From UBA5794 sp963714375 (GTDB lineage Bacteria; Actinomycetota; Acidimicrobiia; Spongiisociales; UBA5794): a stretch of DNA of 64,000 bases. Position 1 is the first letter of the stretch, and each line of letters opens with the position of its first letter. The position numbers and the translations under genes are program-made. The DNA is taken from assembly GCA_963714375.1 (NCBI GenBank), contig CAVQOG010000008.1, forward strand, positions 496,001-560,000, in the 5' to 3' direction. This document shows, piece after piece, positions 35,193 to 43,052 of this stretch. The notes beneath the pieces are model-generated. The model was not told the origin of the DNA, searched no databases, and was given only the letters and a program-made list of their open reading frames with translations.

Positions 35193-36491
35193 CTAGAGGT
35201 CGGCCGCATCGGAGAGGAGCATTGTCGCGTCAGATCGGTCGAGCACGACGAAGTCCAGGGTGCCGCCTTTTGGGAGAAACGTGATCTCCGTGGCAAGCGT
35301 GTCGAGGTCGTGTCTGACGACAGTGAGGGGGAGGGTCGCGTAGGAATAGGAGGCTGCGTAGAGAGCTGCACCATCCGGTGACCATGCGACGTACAGGGGT
35401 TGTGGTCTTGTCTCCAGCGGCTTCTTCACAGTCTGAACTTCTTTGACCACAACCGTGAGACTGCCCGTTTCCGTATCGAGATACACCAGGTCGTTGTTTG
35501 CGAGCGTGAATGCGAGCTTTGACCCATCGGGCGAGAAGCGTGCTGACAGCGGGAACCACTGTTCCAAATCTGGCTCGGGAGTCTCCGGGAACAGTTCGGT
35601 GGAAATCACTTCGCCGGTCGCGAGGTTTCGCACGAAAACCGTGTCGCAGTGACCGATTTCGCAATAGGCAACGAGGTCGCCCCGGACGTCCATTATCCCA
35701 GCGAAAGACATGCCAGGAACCAGCTCGGTCGTGTCCCGGTCTGGATACCACAGTGCGATACCGTGTTCGGTCTCGAGCGCGAGGCCGCCTGGTACGCCGA
35801 TCGAGGGATGCACATCGCCTTCGATGTTGGCCGGGTCAGTGAGCACATTCCCTTCCATGTCGACCTGCCACGCCAATGGAGTGCCGGTACCGATGTTGCT
35901 TCCCCTATTCCAATCCACGATCCATACCCGATCGGGCTCGACGGCTGGCAGAAAGAGTGTTCCTTTGGCGATGAGCGTCGATTGGCCCGTGGCGAGGGAG
36001 TATGCAGAGATTCCACCCCATCCAAAGACCAGGTACTCGCCGACACGGTGGATACGGTCCGGCTGGTCGCCAGGGCTCTGACCGCTGAGCAACCCACGGG
36101 AAACAGCTCTGTTGTCGCCGTCAAGAGTGAAGACGCCAGAGAGCCCGTCGTCGAACACAAGGACCTCGTCGGTGGTTTCGCCAAACAGTGGACCCACCTC
36201 CGGGATGACCGCAACGGACGCTGTGGTCGTTGTGTTGGTCGTGCTTGTCGGATCGGAAGATGTCGTCGCGGAGGGGGTTGGAAGGGTCGTTTCGGTTGCT
36301 GTCGGAAGATCCTCGCCTCCTGTGAGCGGAACGAGCACAACGAGTCCGACGATGATGACGAGTCCGACACCAGCGAGAGCGGCGATGAACGCTCCCGACC
36401 GACGACGTTGTGTGAGTTCCGGTGCCCGGCCGGAGTCGACCGAAGCCCGTAGACGGGCCGAAGCGTCTCGCAGCATGCGATCGAGGTTCAT
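35193..36491 (-). CDS. Membrane protein with TolB/WD40-like beta-propeller, sigma-factor partner
   Basis: A 432-residue protein: about 35 cytoplasmic residues, one transmembrane helix (about 36-57), a Thr/Ser/Pro-rich linker (about 60-95), then an extracytoplasmic domain with repeated blade-like segments such as LSARFSPDGSKLAFTLANNDLVYLDTETG and PLYVAWSPDGAALYAASYSY. The DGSK/DGAA blades resemble TolB or WD40-like propellers. Its ATG overlaps the stop of the ECF sigma gene, so it is probably the sigma partner or sensor, yet it lacks a zinc-finger anti-sigma motif. Binding partner unknown. Confidence 0.78.
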   Translation of the reverse strand: MNLDRMLRDASARLRASVDSGRAPELTQRRRSGAFIAALAGVGLVIIVGLVVLVPLTGGEDLPTATETTLPTPSATTSSDPTSTTNTTTTASVAVIPEVGPLFGETTDEVLVFDDGLSGVFTLDGDNRAVSRGLLSGQSPGDQPDRIHRVGEYLVFGWGGISAYSLATGQSTLIAKGTLFLPAVEPDRVWIVDWNRGSNIGTGTPLAWQVDMEGNVLTDPANIEGDVHPSIGVPGGLALETEHGIALWYPDRDTTELVPGMSFAGIMDVRGDLVAYCEIGHCDTVFVRNLATGEVISTELFPETPEPDLEQWFPLSARFSPDGSKLAFTLANNDLVYLDTETGSLTVVVKEVQTVKKPLETRPQPLYVAWSPDGAALYAASYSYATLPLTVVRHDLDTLATEITFLPKGGTLDFVVLDRSDATMLLSDAADL

Positions 36492-37048
36492 CGGGTGTTC
36501 CCCTCTTCCATCTCGAAGGAGGCACCAAGACGCTCAGCGAGGGTCTTCCGTGCCTTGCGCAGGTGTGTCTTGACCGTGTCCTCGCTGCACTCGAGGGTGT
36601 CCGCGACGTCGCTGCGAGCGAGGTCCACAAAGTAGGTGAGCACGATGACCTGTGCCTGGCGACGCGGAAGTCTGCGGACCTCGTTCCACACATCAAGATT
36701 CACAGGTTGGTCGGTGCTCACAAGGACGGGGCGTGACAGCCGAAGCAGCGCCTTCGTTTCGCTTCGGATCCTCCTGAAGCGCGACACCGACCGGTTCGCA
36801 ACGGCGCGTCTCACCCAGGCTGCAGGCTTGTCGAGTCGACCGATGCGTTCCCAGTCCTTGTAGGCGGCCATGAAAGCGTCCTGTGCCAATTCCTCCGCAG
36901 TGGCTCTGCTGCCCGACAGCGCGATGCTGAGTCCGAGCACCGATGCGTACTCGTTTTGGTAGAACGCGTCGAAATCCTCGACACCTTTCACCACTGGTAC
37001 ATCAGCCACTCGAATCCACTCACCTACGAGGGTTGCTTGGACACTCAC
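36488..37048 (-). CDS. ECF RNA polymerase sigma factor (second, SigE-family type)
   Basis: A sigma factor of up to 186 residues with region 2 (FDAFYQNEYASVLGLSIALSGSRATAEELAQDAFMAAYKDWERI) and region 4 (LPRRQAQVIVLTYFVDLARSDVADTLECSEDTVKTHLRKARKTL). It resembles the actinobacterial SigE-family/SigM group. GTG 37048 opens the frame; an inner GTG at 37009 would remove 13 weakly conserved residues and is also possible. It overlaps the downstream beta-propeller membrane protein (ATGA). Distinct from the sigE operon at 1.4 kb. Confidence 0.9.
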   Translation of the reverse strand: MSVQATLVGEWIRVADVPVVKGVEDFDAFYQNEYASVLGLSIALSGSRATAEELAQDAFMAAYKDWERIGRLDKPAAWVRRAVANRSVSRFRRIRSETKALLRLSRPVLVSTDQPVNLDVWNEVRRLPRRQAQVIVLTYFVDLARSDVADTLECSEDTVKTHLRKARKTLAERLGASFEMEEGNTR

Positions 37049-37095
37049 ATCAAGTTACTCGCACGAGTGGCTCGCCAGGGGTGAGTTCTGGTTCA

Positions 37096-37123
37096 GCTCA
37101 CAGCTTTCGGCTTTCAGCCATCG
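37096..37123. repeat. Heptanucleotide array (GCTTTCA type), divergent gap
   Basis: GCTCACA, GCTTTCG, GCTTTCA and GCCATCG with period 7, sharing 18 contiguous bases with the array at 4893-4934. It lies between divergent genes (ECF sigma and DoxX), so it is not strictly tied to gene ends. Confidence 0.8.
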
Positions 37124-37168
37124 GAATGATTTGTGTCGTTCTCCGGTTCGGAGAATCGGAGGCGTGTG

Positions 37169-37678
37169 ATGGAACCGATCGATATTGCTGCGCTGATACT
37201 CCGGGTCGTGCTCGGAACCGTCATGCTTGCTCACGGGATCAAGCACGCGCGTGGTCGCAACAAGACGAGTCGTTGGTTCGGGTCGATCGGATTCCGGTCG
37301 CCACAGCTTCAATGGTTTGCATCCACCGTGACCGAGATCGGCGTAGGTGTGCTACTGATTCTCGGGTTTGGGACTTCCCTCGCGGTGGCAGGTCTTGTCG
37401 GGATCATGACCGTCGCCTTCGTCTCTGTCCACCGTGCCGCCGGGTTTTGGATCACCGCTCGTCCCGATGAGGGCTACGAGTACGTCCTCACACTGACTGC
37501 GGCGGCTGCCGCCCTCGCAATGATCGGACCTGGCAAGGTCTCGATCGATCGAATCGTCGAAGTGGATGCCATCTTCGACGGGTGGTATGGACTGGCTGCC
37601 GTCGGAATCGGCATCGTGGCAGCAGGCTTTCAGCTTGTTGTCTTTTTCAGACCTGAGCGTCGGGAATCCGCGGCCTAG
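37169..37678 (+). CDS. DoxX-family membrane protein
   Basis: A 169-residue protein with four hydrophobic segments. ILRVVLGTVMLAHGIKHARG and the second-half pattern FWITARPDEGYEYVLTLTAAAAALAMIGPGKVSID fit the DoxX/DoxD-like family, whose members sit in the cytoplasmic membrane and are linked to redox or thiosulfate metabolism; a specific role is unknown. ATG 37169 follows CGGAGG at 37157-37162. Confidence 0.87.
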   Translation: MEPIDIAALILRVVLGTVMLAHGIKHARGRNKTSRWFGSIGFRSPQLQWFASTVTEIGVGVLLILGFGTSLAVAGLVGIMTVAFVSVHRAAGFWITARPDEGYEYVLTLTAAAAALAMIGPGKVSIDRIVEVDAIFDGWYGLAAVGIGIVAAGFQLVVFFRPERRESAA

Positions 37679-37695
37679 CCGAGTACAAACCGCGG

Positions 37696-37863
37696 CTATT
37701 TGCGCGACGTGCCGTAGTTCATGTTTCGGAGCCGAGTTTCAACGCTGTCCGGATCCTCATACTCAGTGTCCTTGGAGACCAGGGAACGCAAGCGATCGTT
37801 GACGTTCTCAATGTGCTTGCGATCTGCCAGCTTGTCTGTTGTACCGCGTTTGAACAGTCTCAT
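37696..37863 (-). CDS. Small basic/acidic hypothetical protein, 55 residues
   Basis: An ATG-started minus-strand frame of 55 codons ending in TAG. It begins MRLFKRGTTDKLADRKHIEN and continues with charged residues (LRSLVSKDTEYEDPDSVETRLRN), an amphipathic helix-like composition with no membrane segment. Codon choice is like the neighbours (G or C in most third positions). No ribosome-binding site or clear -10 box precedes it, so expression is uncertain. It fills an otherwise empty gap between doxX and the comB-like gene. No family recognised. Confidence 0.5.
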   Translation of the reverse strand: MRLFKRGTTDKLADRKHIENVNDRLRSLVSKDTEYEDPDSVETRLRNMNYGTSRK

Positions 37864-37941
37864 AATCGTCTTATCGGTGATGCCCTGAGCAATCTTAAGC
37901 GATCAGCGCCAAACCGCGAAATCAAGTTGACCGGGTGCGGC

Positions 37942-38631
37942 CTATTCAACGATCGTCAATGTGGCGAGACCGGTGCTGTGTCTCGTAGCAACCATGGTGA
38001 AGTCAAACCGGTCGACATCTGTGCAGAGCGCGACATCGTCCGGGTGCGCCCACGGTGCGTCGATGAGCCGTTGGGCTGAGTCACTGCGAGCGACGCTTGT
38101 CGCAATCTTTGCCGAAACCCGTTCTGGGTCGCCGCTGTCGCGCATGAGATAGGCAATGAGCTGACCGGTAGCGTCGTCCTCGACGGCTGGTGTCGTTCCG
38201 TGTCTGCCACACGCGACGATCGTGACAAGGTCCGCACCGATTGCGCTCGCCGCCGTGGAGGACGCAACGACAAGGCTGGCCGGGTACACCAGTGACGCTG
38301 ATTCGAGTGCGGCGAGAACACAACGTGTCCCCGCCGATGTTCGCTGAACAAAGACGCGGCCTTCGACATCGCCTGCGAGCACCTCAGCCGGTGAGTTGCC
38401 GATGTCGAAGTCTGGCGGCTTGACACCCCCAGATTCACCGCAAAGCACCGATCCGGGATGGACATGAGCAAGCTGGCGTGCTTGATCGAGTGTGTCGGTG
38501 AGGTAGTGGGGTCCGACACCGGCGGCCTGGGCGTAAGCGGCGGTTGAGAAAGCCCTGAACGTATCCACAACGATCGCAACGCCCTCCGCCGATCGGGCAC
38601 CTTCGATGCCTTGTCCATGTCTCATTTCCAT
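37942..38631 (-). CDS. 2-phosphosulfolactate phosphatase family protein (ComB-like)
   Basis: A 229-residue protein of the ComB family: VVDTFRAFSTAAY near the N-terminus, CGESGGVKPPDFDIGNSPAEV in the centre and QRTSAGTRCVLAAL following, with FVQRTSAGT replacing the usual T-x-N-G-T. In methanogens ComB makes sulfolactate for coenzyme M; in bacteria the family is widespread and the true substrate is usually unknown. The Asp and Gly-Glu residues that ligate magnesium are in place. ATG at 38631 or 38625. Divergent from the dead dehalogenase gene. Confidence 0.82.
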   Translation of the reverse strand: MEMRHGQGIEGARSAEGVAIVVDTFRAFSTAAYAQAAGVGPHYLTDTLDQARQLAHVHPGSVLCGESGGVKPPDFDIGNSPAEVLAGDVEGRVFVQRTSAGTRCVLAALESASLVYPASLVVASSTAASAIGADLVTIVACGRHGTTPAVEDDATGQLIAYLMRDSGDPERVSAKIATSVARSDSAQRLIDAPWAHPDDVALCTDVDRFDFTMVATRHSTGLATLTIVE

Positions 38632-38892
38632 GGCCGCAGTCTCTCACGGTGTCGACTGCTGCGCCCACCGGTGGTAAGCCCTGTATCGTCGGAAGGTCGA
38701 ACGGAGGTGACGTGGATACGATTCGAGCTACGGTCAACGGTAAGCAGATGGCATATGTCGACGTGGGGATCGGCGAGCCGATTGTCTTTCTCCACGGCAA
38801 CCCAACGTCCTCACACCTGTGGCGCAACGTCATACCGCATCTCTCTGATGGGTATCGCTGCATTTCAGGGTTTCTGGGTTTCCAGCCACTCC

Positions 38893-39128
38893 TGGCTCGC
38901 AGGGCTCGCAGCACCCCCTGATCCGACTGCGTCGGATCCGTCCCCCGTGAACGGGGGACGCGCGTGGCGAGATATTGTGTCCCCCGTGAACGGGGGACGC
39001 GCGTGGCGAGATGTTGTGTCCCCCGTTTACAGGGGACGCGCGTGGCCAGGCATTGTGTCCCCCGTTTACGGGGGACGACCGATGAGCGAAGCGAAGAGGT
39101 AGGGGGTGGCGCGAGCCTGCGAGCCCCG
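38893..39128. repeat. Composite palindromic element (BIME-like) inside the dehalogenase remnant
   Basis: Outer arms GGCTCGCAGGGCTCGCAGCACCCCC (left) and GGGGGTGGCGCGAGCCTGCGAGCC (right) are inverted repeats. Inside each arm is a small hairpin (CCGACTGCGTCGG on the left, a GAGCGAAGCGAAGAGG stretch on the right), and between them the tandem palindromes at 38941-39076. The left arm resembles the copy at 13340-13400 and the right arm the copy at 9978-10032, so this appears to be a full two-ended version of the element. Confidence 0.75.
38941..39076. repeat. Four tandem 39-bp units with a 19-bp palindrome
   Basis: Units start at 38941, 38980, 39019 and 39058. Each has a 19-bp palindrome (TCCCCCGT, two variable bases plus AC, then GGGGGAC) and the first three are followed by a near-identical 20-bp linker (GCGCGTGGCGAGATNTTGTG). 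The pair GTGAAC in units 1 and 2 becomes GTTTAC in units 3 and 4, which suggests stepwise duplication. Confidence 0.9.
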
Positions 39129-39281
39129 TCTTGAGCGTGAGTCGCGACGACCGACATCGACGTGGCCGAATCAGACGGAGGTGACCGTGCGGGGACTCCA
39201 TTTCGTCCAGGAAGACTCCCCCCATGAGATCGGCGAAGCGATCCGTTCCTGGCGCGACGAACTCTGAGGATCCTCCTGCCT

Positions 39282-39310
39282 CGTGGGGAACCCGCTTCAG
39301 GTTCCCCACG
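39282..39310. terminator. 11-bp stem hairpin after the dehalogenase remnant
   Basis: CGTGGGGAACC and GGTTCCCCACG form a perfect 11-bp stem with loop CGCTTCA, 15 bases after the remnant stop codon. It is probably the original terminator of the dehalogenase gene. No T-tract. Confidence 0.6.
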
Positions 39311-39331
39311 TCCGAGAAGTGGAGTCCGCCG

Positions 39332-39337
39332 TAAGCT
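39332..39337 (+). promoter_or_regulatory. -10 box TAAGCT, leaderless start of Yip1 gene
   Basis: TAAGCT ends 6 bases before the GTG at 39344; no ribosome-binding sequence lies between. Confidence 0.5.
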
Positions 39338-39343
39338 CTCCGG

Positions 39344-39862
39344 GTGATTCGCAACGCAATCCGGGCTGTGCTGCTCGATGTCGAGTTCTACAACGCCGTT
39401 GAGGTGGACACGCGATTGACTGGCCAGGCAGGGTTGATTGTCGTGATCGCCTCGGGGCTTGCTGGCGTTGGTTCGGCTATCGCCCTCGAAGATGTGAGCG
39501 TCCTCGCCGCCGTGTTGGGGGGTATCGTTGCTGGTGTCGTCGGATGGTTGCTCTGGAGCCTTGCGTCGTGGTTGATCGGTACGCGGCTCTTCGGTGGTGA
39601 GGCAACTTATACGGCGATGCTCCGGGTCATCGGCTTTGCGTTCACTCCACTTGCCATCGGTGTCATTCCATGGCTTGGTTTCCCAGGCGCTGCATGGATG
39701 CTCGTGGCGGCAGTCGTCGCCTTCCGTGAGGGGCTCGACCTCTCGACTCCGAAGACGATCGGAACGATGGCAGTCGGCTGGGGCCTCTGGCTTGGTGTCA
39801 CGATCGTGTTGAACATCGTCCTCGACTTCAATCTCAACGCACGGTGGCCGTTCCCCGGTTGA
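39344..39862 (+). CDS. Yip1-family integral membrane protein
   Basis: A 172-residue protein with five hydrophobic segments after a short amphipathic N-terminus (AVLLDVEFYNAVEVD). SWLIGTRLFGGEATYTAMLRVIGFAFTPLAIGVIPWLG is the Yip1-domain core, and the FREGLDLSTPKTIGTMAVGW end is common in actinobacterial members. Function unknown. The GTG start is supported by TAAGCT 6 bases upstream. Confidence 0.82.
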   Translation: MIRNAIRAVLLDVEFYNAVEVDTRLTGQAGLIVVIASGLAGVGSAIALEDVSVLAAVLGGIVAGVVGWLLWSLASWLIGTRLFGGEATYTAMLRVIGFAFTPLAIGVIPWLGFPGAAWMLVAAVVAFREGLDLSTPKTIGTMAVGWGLWLGVTIVLNIVLDFNLNARWPFPG

Positions 39863-39906
39863 TTGATCTCATTCGTCCGCTGTCCGCGATCTGATGTGCG
39901 TGTGTG

Positions 39907-40764
39907 TCAGGTGGCGGTGCGGGACTGTGACAGGTTCCAGAGACGAGCGGCCTGATCGTCATCCTTGGCGTGACGAGTGGACGGTGAGAGCGCCGAATCG
40001 ACAAAGTAGCCCCCGGCGTCGGTGACAACGTCGGGATCGGTCGCCAGGAATACAATCGTCGCCGCCCCCTTCTCGGGTGTCACCATGCGCCGTTGCACGA
40101 GCTTGACGCCAATACGGACTGCGAAGCTGTCCCCACCGGCACCGAAGTTTGTCCTCACCAGCCCCGGGTGGACCGAGTATCCGGTGACGTTCCGATCAGA
40201 GAGACGGTTGTTCAGTTCTCGCGCATGGAGGATGTTGGCGAGCTTCGAATGCCCGTACACACGCATCTGCCGATAGCGGTCGTCCTCCCACATGAAATCA
40301 TCGAATCGGATTCCTTCCTTTGCATAGGTGTGCGCAACCGATGCAACGTTGATGACCCGAGACGGTGCCGAGCGAACGAGCAGGTCTGTCAGAAGGTTGG
40401 TGAGCAGAAACGGGCCGAGGTGATTCGTTCCGATGGTCATCTCGAATCCGTCGGTGGTTTCTCTGCGTGATCCAAAGACTCCGCCGGCATTGTTGATGAG
40501 AACGGCGAGGTCGTCATAGCTTGAAGTGAAGCTGGCGGCAAACGCACGGACCGACGACAAATCCGCCAGATCGAGGTGCATGACAGCGACCATTCTTCCG
40601 GTTTCCGCCTCGATATCGCGGGCGGCGGCGTCACCCTTCGCAGTATCTCGAGCGGTGATGACGACTCTCGCGCCACGTTCGGCGAGGGCCACCGCTGTGG
40701 CCTTCCCCAACCCGCTGTTTCCGCCGGTGATCAGCGCAGTACGATCCTGAAGAGTCCATGTCAT
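39907..40764 (-). CDS. Short-chain dehydrogenase/reductase (retinol-dehydrogenase-like)
   Basis: A 285-residue SDR. The cofactor motif TGGNSGLG (about residues 14-21) starts the Rossmann fold, followed by NNAGG, the catalytic Ser in INVASVAH and the active-site Y-G-H-S-K. The FEMTIGTNHLGPFLLTNLL stretch and the length fit the retinol dehydrogenase-like branch; Arg residues after the glycine motif (ARDTAKGD) suggest NADP. Substrate unknown. Divergent from the response regulator; TAGTCT lies 8 bases before its ATG. Confidence 0.92.
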   Translation of the reverse strand: MTWTLQDRTALITGGNSGLGKATAVALAERGARVVITARDTAKGDAAARDIEAETGRMVAVMHLDLADLSSVRAFAASFTSSYDDLAVLINNAGGVFGSRRETTDGFEMTIGTNHLGPFLLTNLLTDLLVRSAPSRVINVASVAHTYAKEGIRFDDFMWEDDRYRQMRVYGHSKLANILHARELNNRLSDRNVTGYSVHPGLVRTNFGAGGDSFAVRIGVKLVQRRMVTPEKGAATIVFLATDPDVVTDAGGYFVDSALSPSTRHAKDDDQAARLWNLSQSRTAT

Positions 40765-40772
40765 GAGCGGTG

Positions 40773-40778
40773 AGACTA
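40773..40778 (-). promoter_or_regulatory. -10 box TAGTCT, near-leaderless start of SDR gene
   Basis: TAGTCT on the minus strand ends 8 bases before the ATG at 40764. Confidence 0.4.
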
Positions 40779-40857
40779 TCGGGTAGGGAGTGTGATTCTC
40801 ACGAGGTGTCTCATCGTCCCCTTATGCATCGTTTACTGCACTTTCACCCCGGTGTCG

Positions 40858-40863
40858 TAGGCT
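40858..40863 (+). promoter_or_regulatory. -10 box TAGGCT, leaderless start of response regulator
   Basis: TAGGCT ends 6 bases before the ATG at 40870, with no Shine-Dalgarno sequence. Confidence 0.55.
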
Positions 40864-40869
40864 TGGCGC

Positions 40870-41559
40870 ATGGACGCCAATGATGCTCGAATTCTCGTTG
40901 TTGAGGACGACCCTGCTGTACGCGACGCGCTTGAGCGTGCCCTGAAATTTGAGGGGTACACAGTCGAAACTGCCCGTGACGGTGGGATTGCTTTGTCGAT
41001 GGTTCGCGAGGACACCTTCGACCTCATCCTGCTCGATGTCATGATGCCTCACGTCGATGGGATCGAAGCATGCCGTCGCATTCGGGCGTCTGGCGATGAC
41101 ATACCGATTCTGATGCTGACCGCCAAAGCTGCTGTCGGCGACCGGGTCGAGGGTCTCGATGCCGGCGCGGACGACTATGTGACGAAGCCCTTCGCGCTCG
41201 ATGAACTCCTGGCGCGCATCCGCGCGCTGCTGAGACGCTCGACAGGCGATGTTTCCCAAGTGATGAAGTTTGCAGATCTGGTCATTGATCCTGGCGCACG
41301 CACCGTGACCCGCGGCGATGACGCAGTCGCGCTCACGAAAACTGAGTTCGACCTGCTGGTTCTCCTTGCACGGAGACCGGGCATTGTCCTTGATCGCGAC
41401 ACGATCTATGAAGAGATATGGGGAATTGATTTCCTCACGTCATCGAACTCACTCGATGTGTACGTCGGATATCTCAGACGGAAGACCGAGGAGGGCGACA
41501 AGTCGCGCCTCATTCACACCGTCCGCGGTGTGGGGTACGTGCTGCGCGCAGACGCATGA
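40870..41559 (+). CDS. Two-component response regulator, OmpR/MprA type
   Basis: A 229-residue regulator. The receiver domain (about 8-118) has the acidic pair in VVEDDPA, phosphoacceptor Asp56 in LILLDVMMP and the Lys in LMLTAKAA. The winged-helix DNA-binding domain (about 130-228) includes LTKTEFDLLVLLARRPGIVLDRDTI and the C-terminal VRGVGYVLR. Its stop overlaps the kinase ATG. In MprA/MtrA-like systems the target genes are envelope-stress genes; here the small secreted protein behind the kinase is the obvious candidate. Confidence 0.94.
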   Translation: MDANDARILVVEDDPAVRDALERALKFEGYTVETARDGGIALSMVREDTFDLILLDVMMPHVDGIEACRRIRASGDDIPILMLTAKAAVGDRVEGLDAGADDYVTKPFALDELLARIRALLRRSTGDVSQVMKFADLVIDPGARTVTRGDDAVALTKTEFDLLVLLARRPGIVLDRDTIYEEIWGIDFLTSSNSLDVYVGYLRRKTEEGDKSRLIHTVRGVGYVLRADA

Positions 41560-42941
41560 CGATCAGGCGAAGGATTGCGCTGGTTTCAGCGTCAGCCGTT
41601 GCCGTGACGGTGGTCATCATCTCCGTTGTAACGTACCTCGGAGCGCGTGCCCAGGTCCTTGGTCCGATCGATGAAAGCCTCGCGACGCGGGTCGAGGACT
41701 ATGCATCGATCCCCGTGATTGAACTGTTTGGAATCTTGAATATCGGATCCGATGGCTCGGTGAGGCTCCCGACCCCGCGGTTCCCGCGAGACGTTGTCGG
41801 TTTGTTCGGACGCCATACACCCGTCGAGTTCGATGCAGCGTATGTCCAGATCATTCACGACGGCCGGATGATCAGTATCGGTGAGGACACGTTCGAGCTG
41901 CCCCTGCCGAATCCCGAATCGCTCAGCCCAGATGTGATCATTCTCCGGTCGGCATGGATCAGTGGATCGCACATGCGCATCGCAACGGTCAGTCTTCCAT
42001 CCGAGGACATCATTCTTCAGGTTGGTCGCCCCCTCACCGAAGCAGACGAAACCCTTCGTCGTTTCGCTTGGATGCTTGCGATTGCTGGAGTCCTCGGTGT
42101 GATGCTCGCGGGCGGACTTGGTTGGGTCGTTGCACGCAGCGCCGTCAAGCCGATCGCAGAACTTGAAGATTCGATTGCTGGTATCGCTAGCGACCGAGCA
42201 CTTGGGGCGCGCCTCGATGTCAAGGGTGCAGACGAGATCGCGCAACTTGCTACAGCCTTCAACGAACTGCTGTCCGAACTTGACTCGGCCAAGCAACAAC
42301 AGACCAGACTTGTGCGAGACGCCGGACACGAACTCCGGACCCCGCTCACGGCTCTCCGTACAAATCTTGAGATTCTCCAACGTCACGATGTCCGCGGCGA
42401 CGAACGCACCAAGATGCTCGATGCGGCCCACGCCGAGGTCGAGGAGCTGTCGACGCTTGTTGCCGAGGTCGTGGATCTCGCAACTGACCGGTACGAGGAG
42501 GAGCCGATATCGACGGTGTTGCTCGCAGAGGTCGTCGCGGTCGTCGCCGAGCGGACAACGAGAAGGAACGGGCGAACGATCGTCATCGAGGCCGACGATA
42601 CGACTGTTGATGGAAAGCCTGTTGCCCTTGAACGTGCCATCTCGAACATTGTGTCGAACGCCGACAAGTGGTCCCCTCCAGGCGCCGACATCTCGGTGGT
42701 GGTAGCGGATGGATCGGTCACCGTGAGAGACTCCGGTTGTGGGTTTTCAGAATCCGATATCGACCACGTGTTCGAGCGTTTCTATCGAGCCGACGCTGCG
42801 AGGTCAACCCCGGGTTCGGGTCTTGGGCTTTCGATCGTCGAACAGATCGTCGCCGATCACGGCGGTAGCGTGTTTGCACGAAACCGGACAGACGGTCCCG
42901 GCGCCGAAGTTGGCTTTGTCATGTCTGAAACCCACGATTAG
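41556..42941 (+). CDS. Sensor histidine kinase, HAMP domain, MprB type
   Basis: A 461-residue kinase: transmembrane helix 1 (about 7-27), extracytoplasmic sensor (about 28-165), helix 2 (about 167-187), HAMP (about 188-240), HisKA with His258 in RDAGHELRTPLTALR, and HATPase with the N box ISNIVSNADKW, G1 VRDSGCGFSE, F box FERFYR and G2 GSGLGLSIVEQIV. All catalytic boxes look intact. ATG overlaps the regulator stop (ATGA). Signal unknown. Confidence 0.94.
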   Translation: MTIRRRIALVSASAVAVTVVIISVVTYLGARAQVLGPIDESLATRVEDYASIPVIELFGILNIGSDGSVRLPTPRFPRDVVGLFGRHTPVEFDAAYVQIIHDGRMISIGEDTFELPLPNPESLSPDVIILRSAWISGSHMRIATVSLPSEDIILQVGRPLTEADETLRRFAWMLAIAGVLGVMLAGGLGWVVARSAVKPIAELEDSIAGIASDRALGARLDVKGADEIAQLATAFNELLSELDSAKQQQTRLVRDAGHELRTPLTALRTNLEILQRHDVRGDERTKMLDAAHAEVEELSTLVAEVVDLATDRYEEEPISTVLLAEVVAVVAERTTRRNGRTIVIEADDTTVDGKPVALERAISNIVSNADKWSPPGADISVVVADGSVTVRDSGCGFSESDIDHVFERFYRADAARSTPGSGLGLSIVEQIVADHGGSVFARNRTDGPGAEVGFVMSETHD

Positions 42942-43052
42942 AACCGGACCGCTTTTCACCAACTTCTTAGCTCCAACAAACAGTCCCCCCGCAACCACTT
43001 GTGAACCTATGGGGGTGATACCGAAAGACGGTGTCGACGGAAAGGACACACA

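Larger units (their letters stand above)
38712..39267 (+). pseudogene. Haloalkane dehalogenase remnant split by a palindromic repeat element
   Basis: The GTG-started N-terminus (38712 to about 38865) reads MAYVDVGIGEPIVFLHGNP then TSSHLWRNVIPHL, the oxyanion region of a haloalkane dehalogenase, and breaks off after RCI. The C-terminal end (TEVTVRGLHFVQEDSPHEIG to W-R-D-E-L-stop) reappears in a different frame at about 39178-39267. The middle, roughly 200 residues including the catalytic Asp and lid, is gone and replaced by palindromic repeats. GGAGG precedes the GTG. This is a dead gene. Confidence 0.82.

Noticed and set aside
38941..39076. CRISPR-like regular array of four palindromic units
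   Set aside because: The 20-bp intervals are near-identical rather than unique spacers, the period is only 39 bp, no cas gene is present, and outer inverted arms mark it as a palindromic repeat element.
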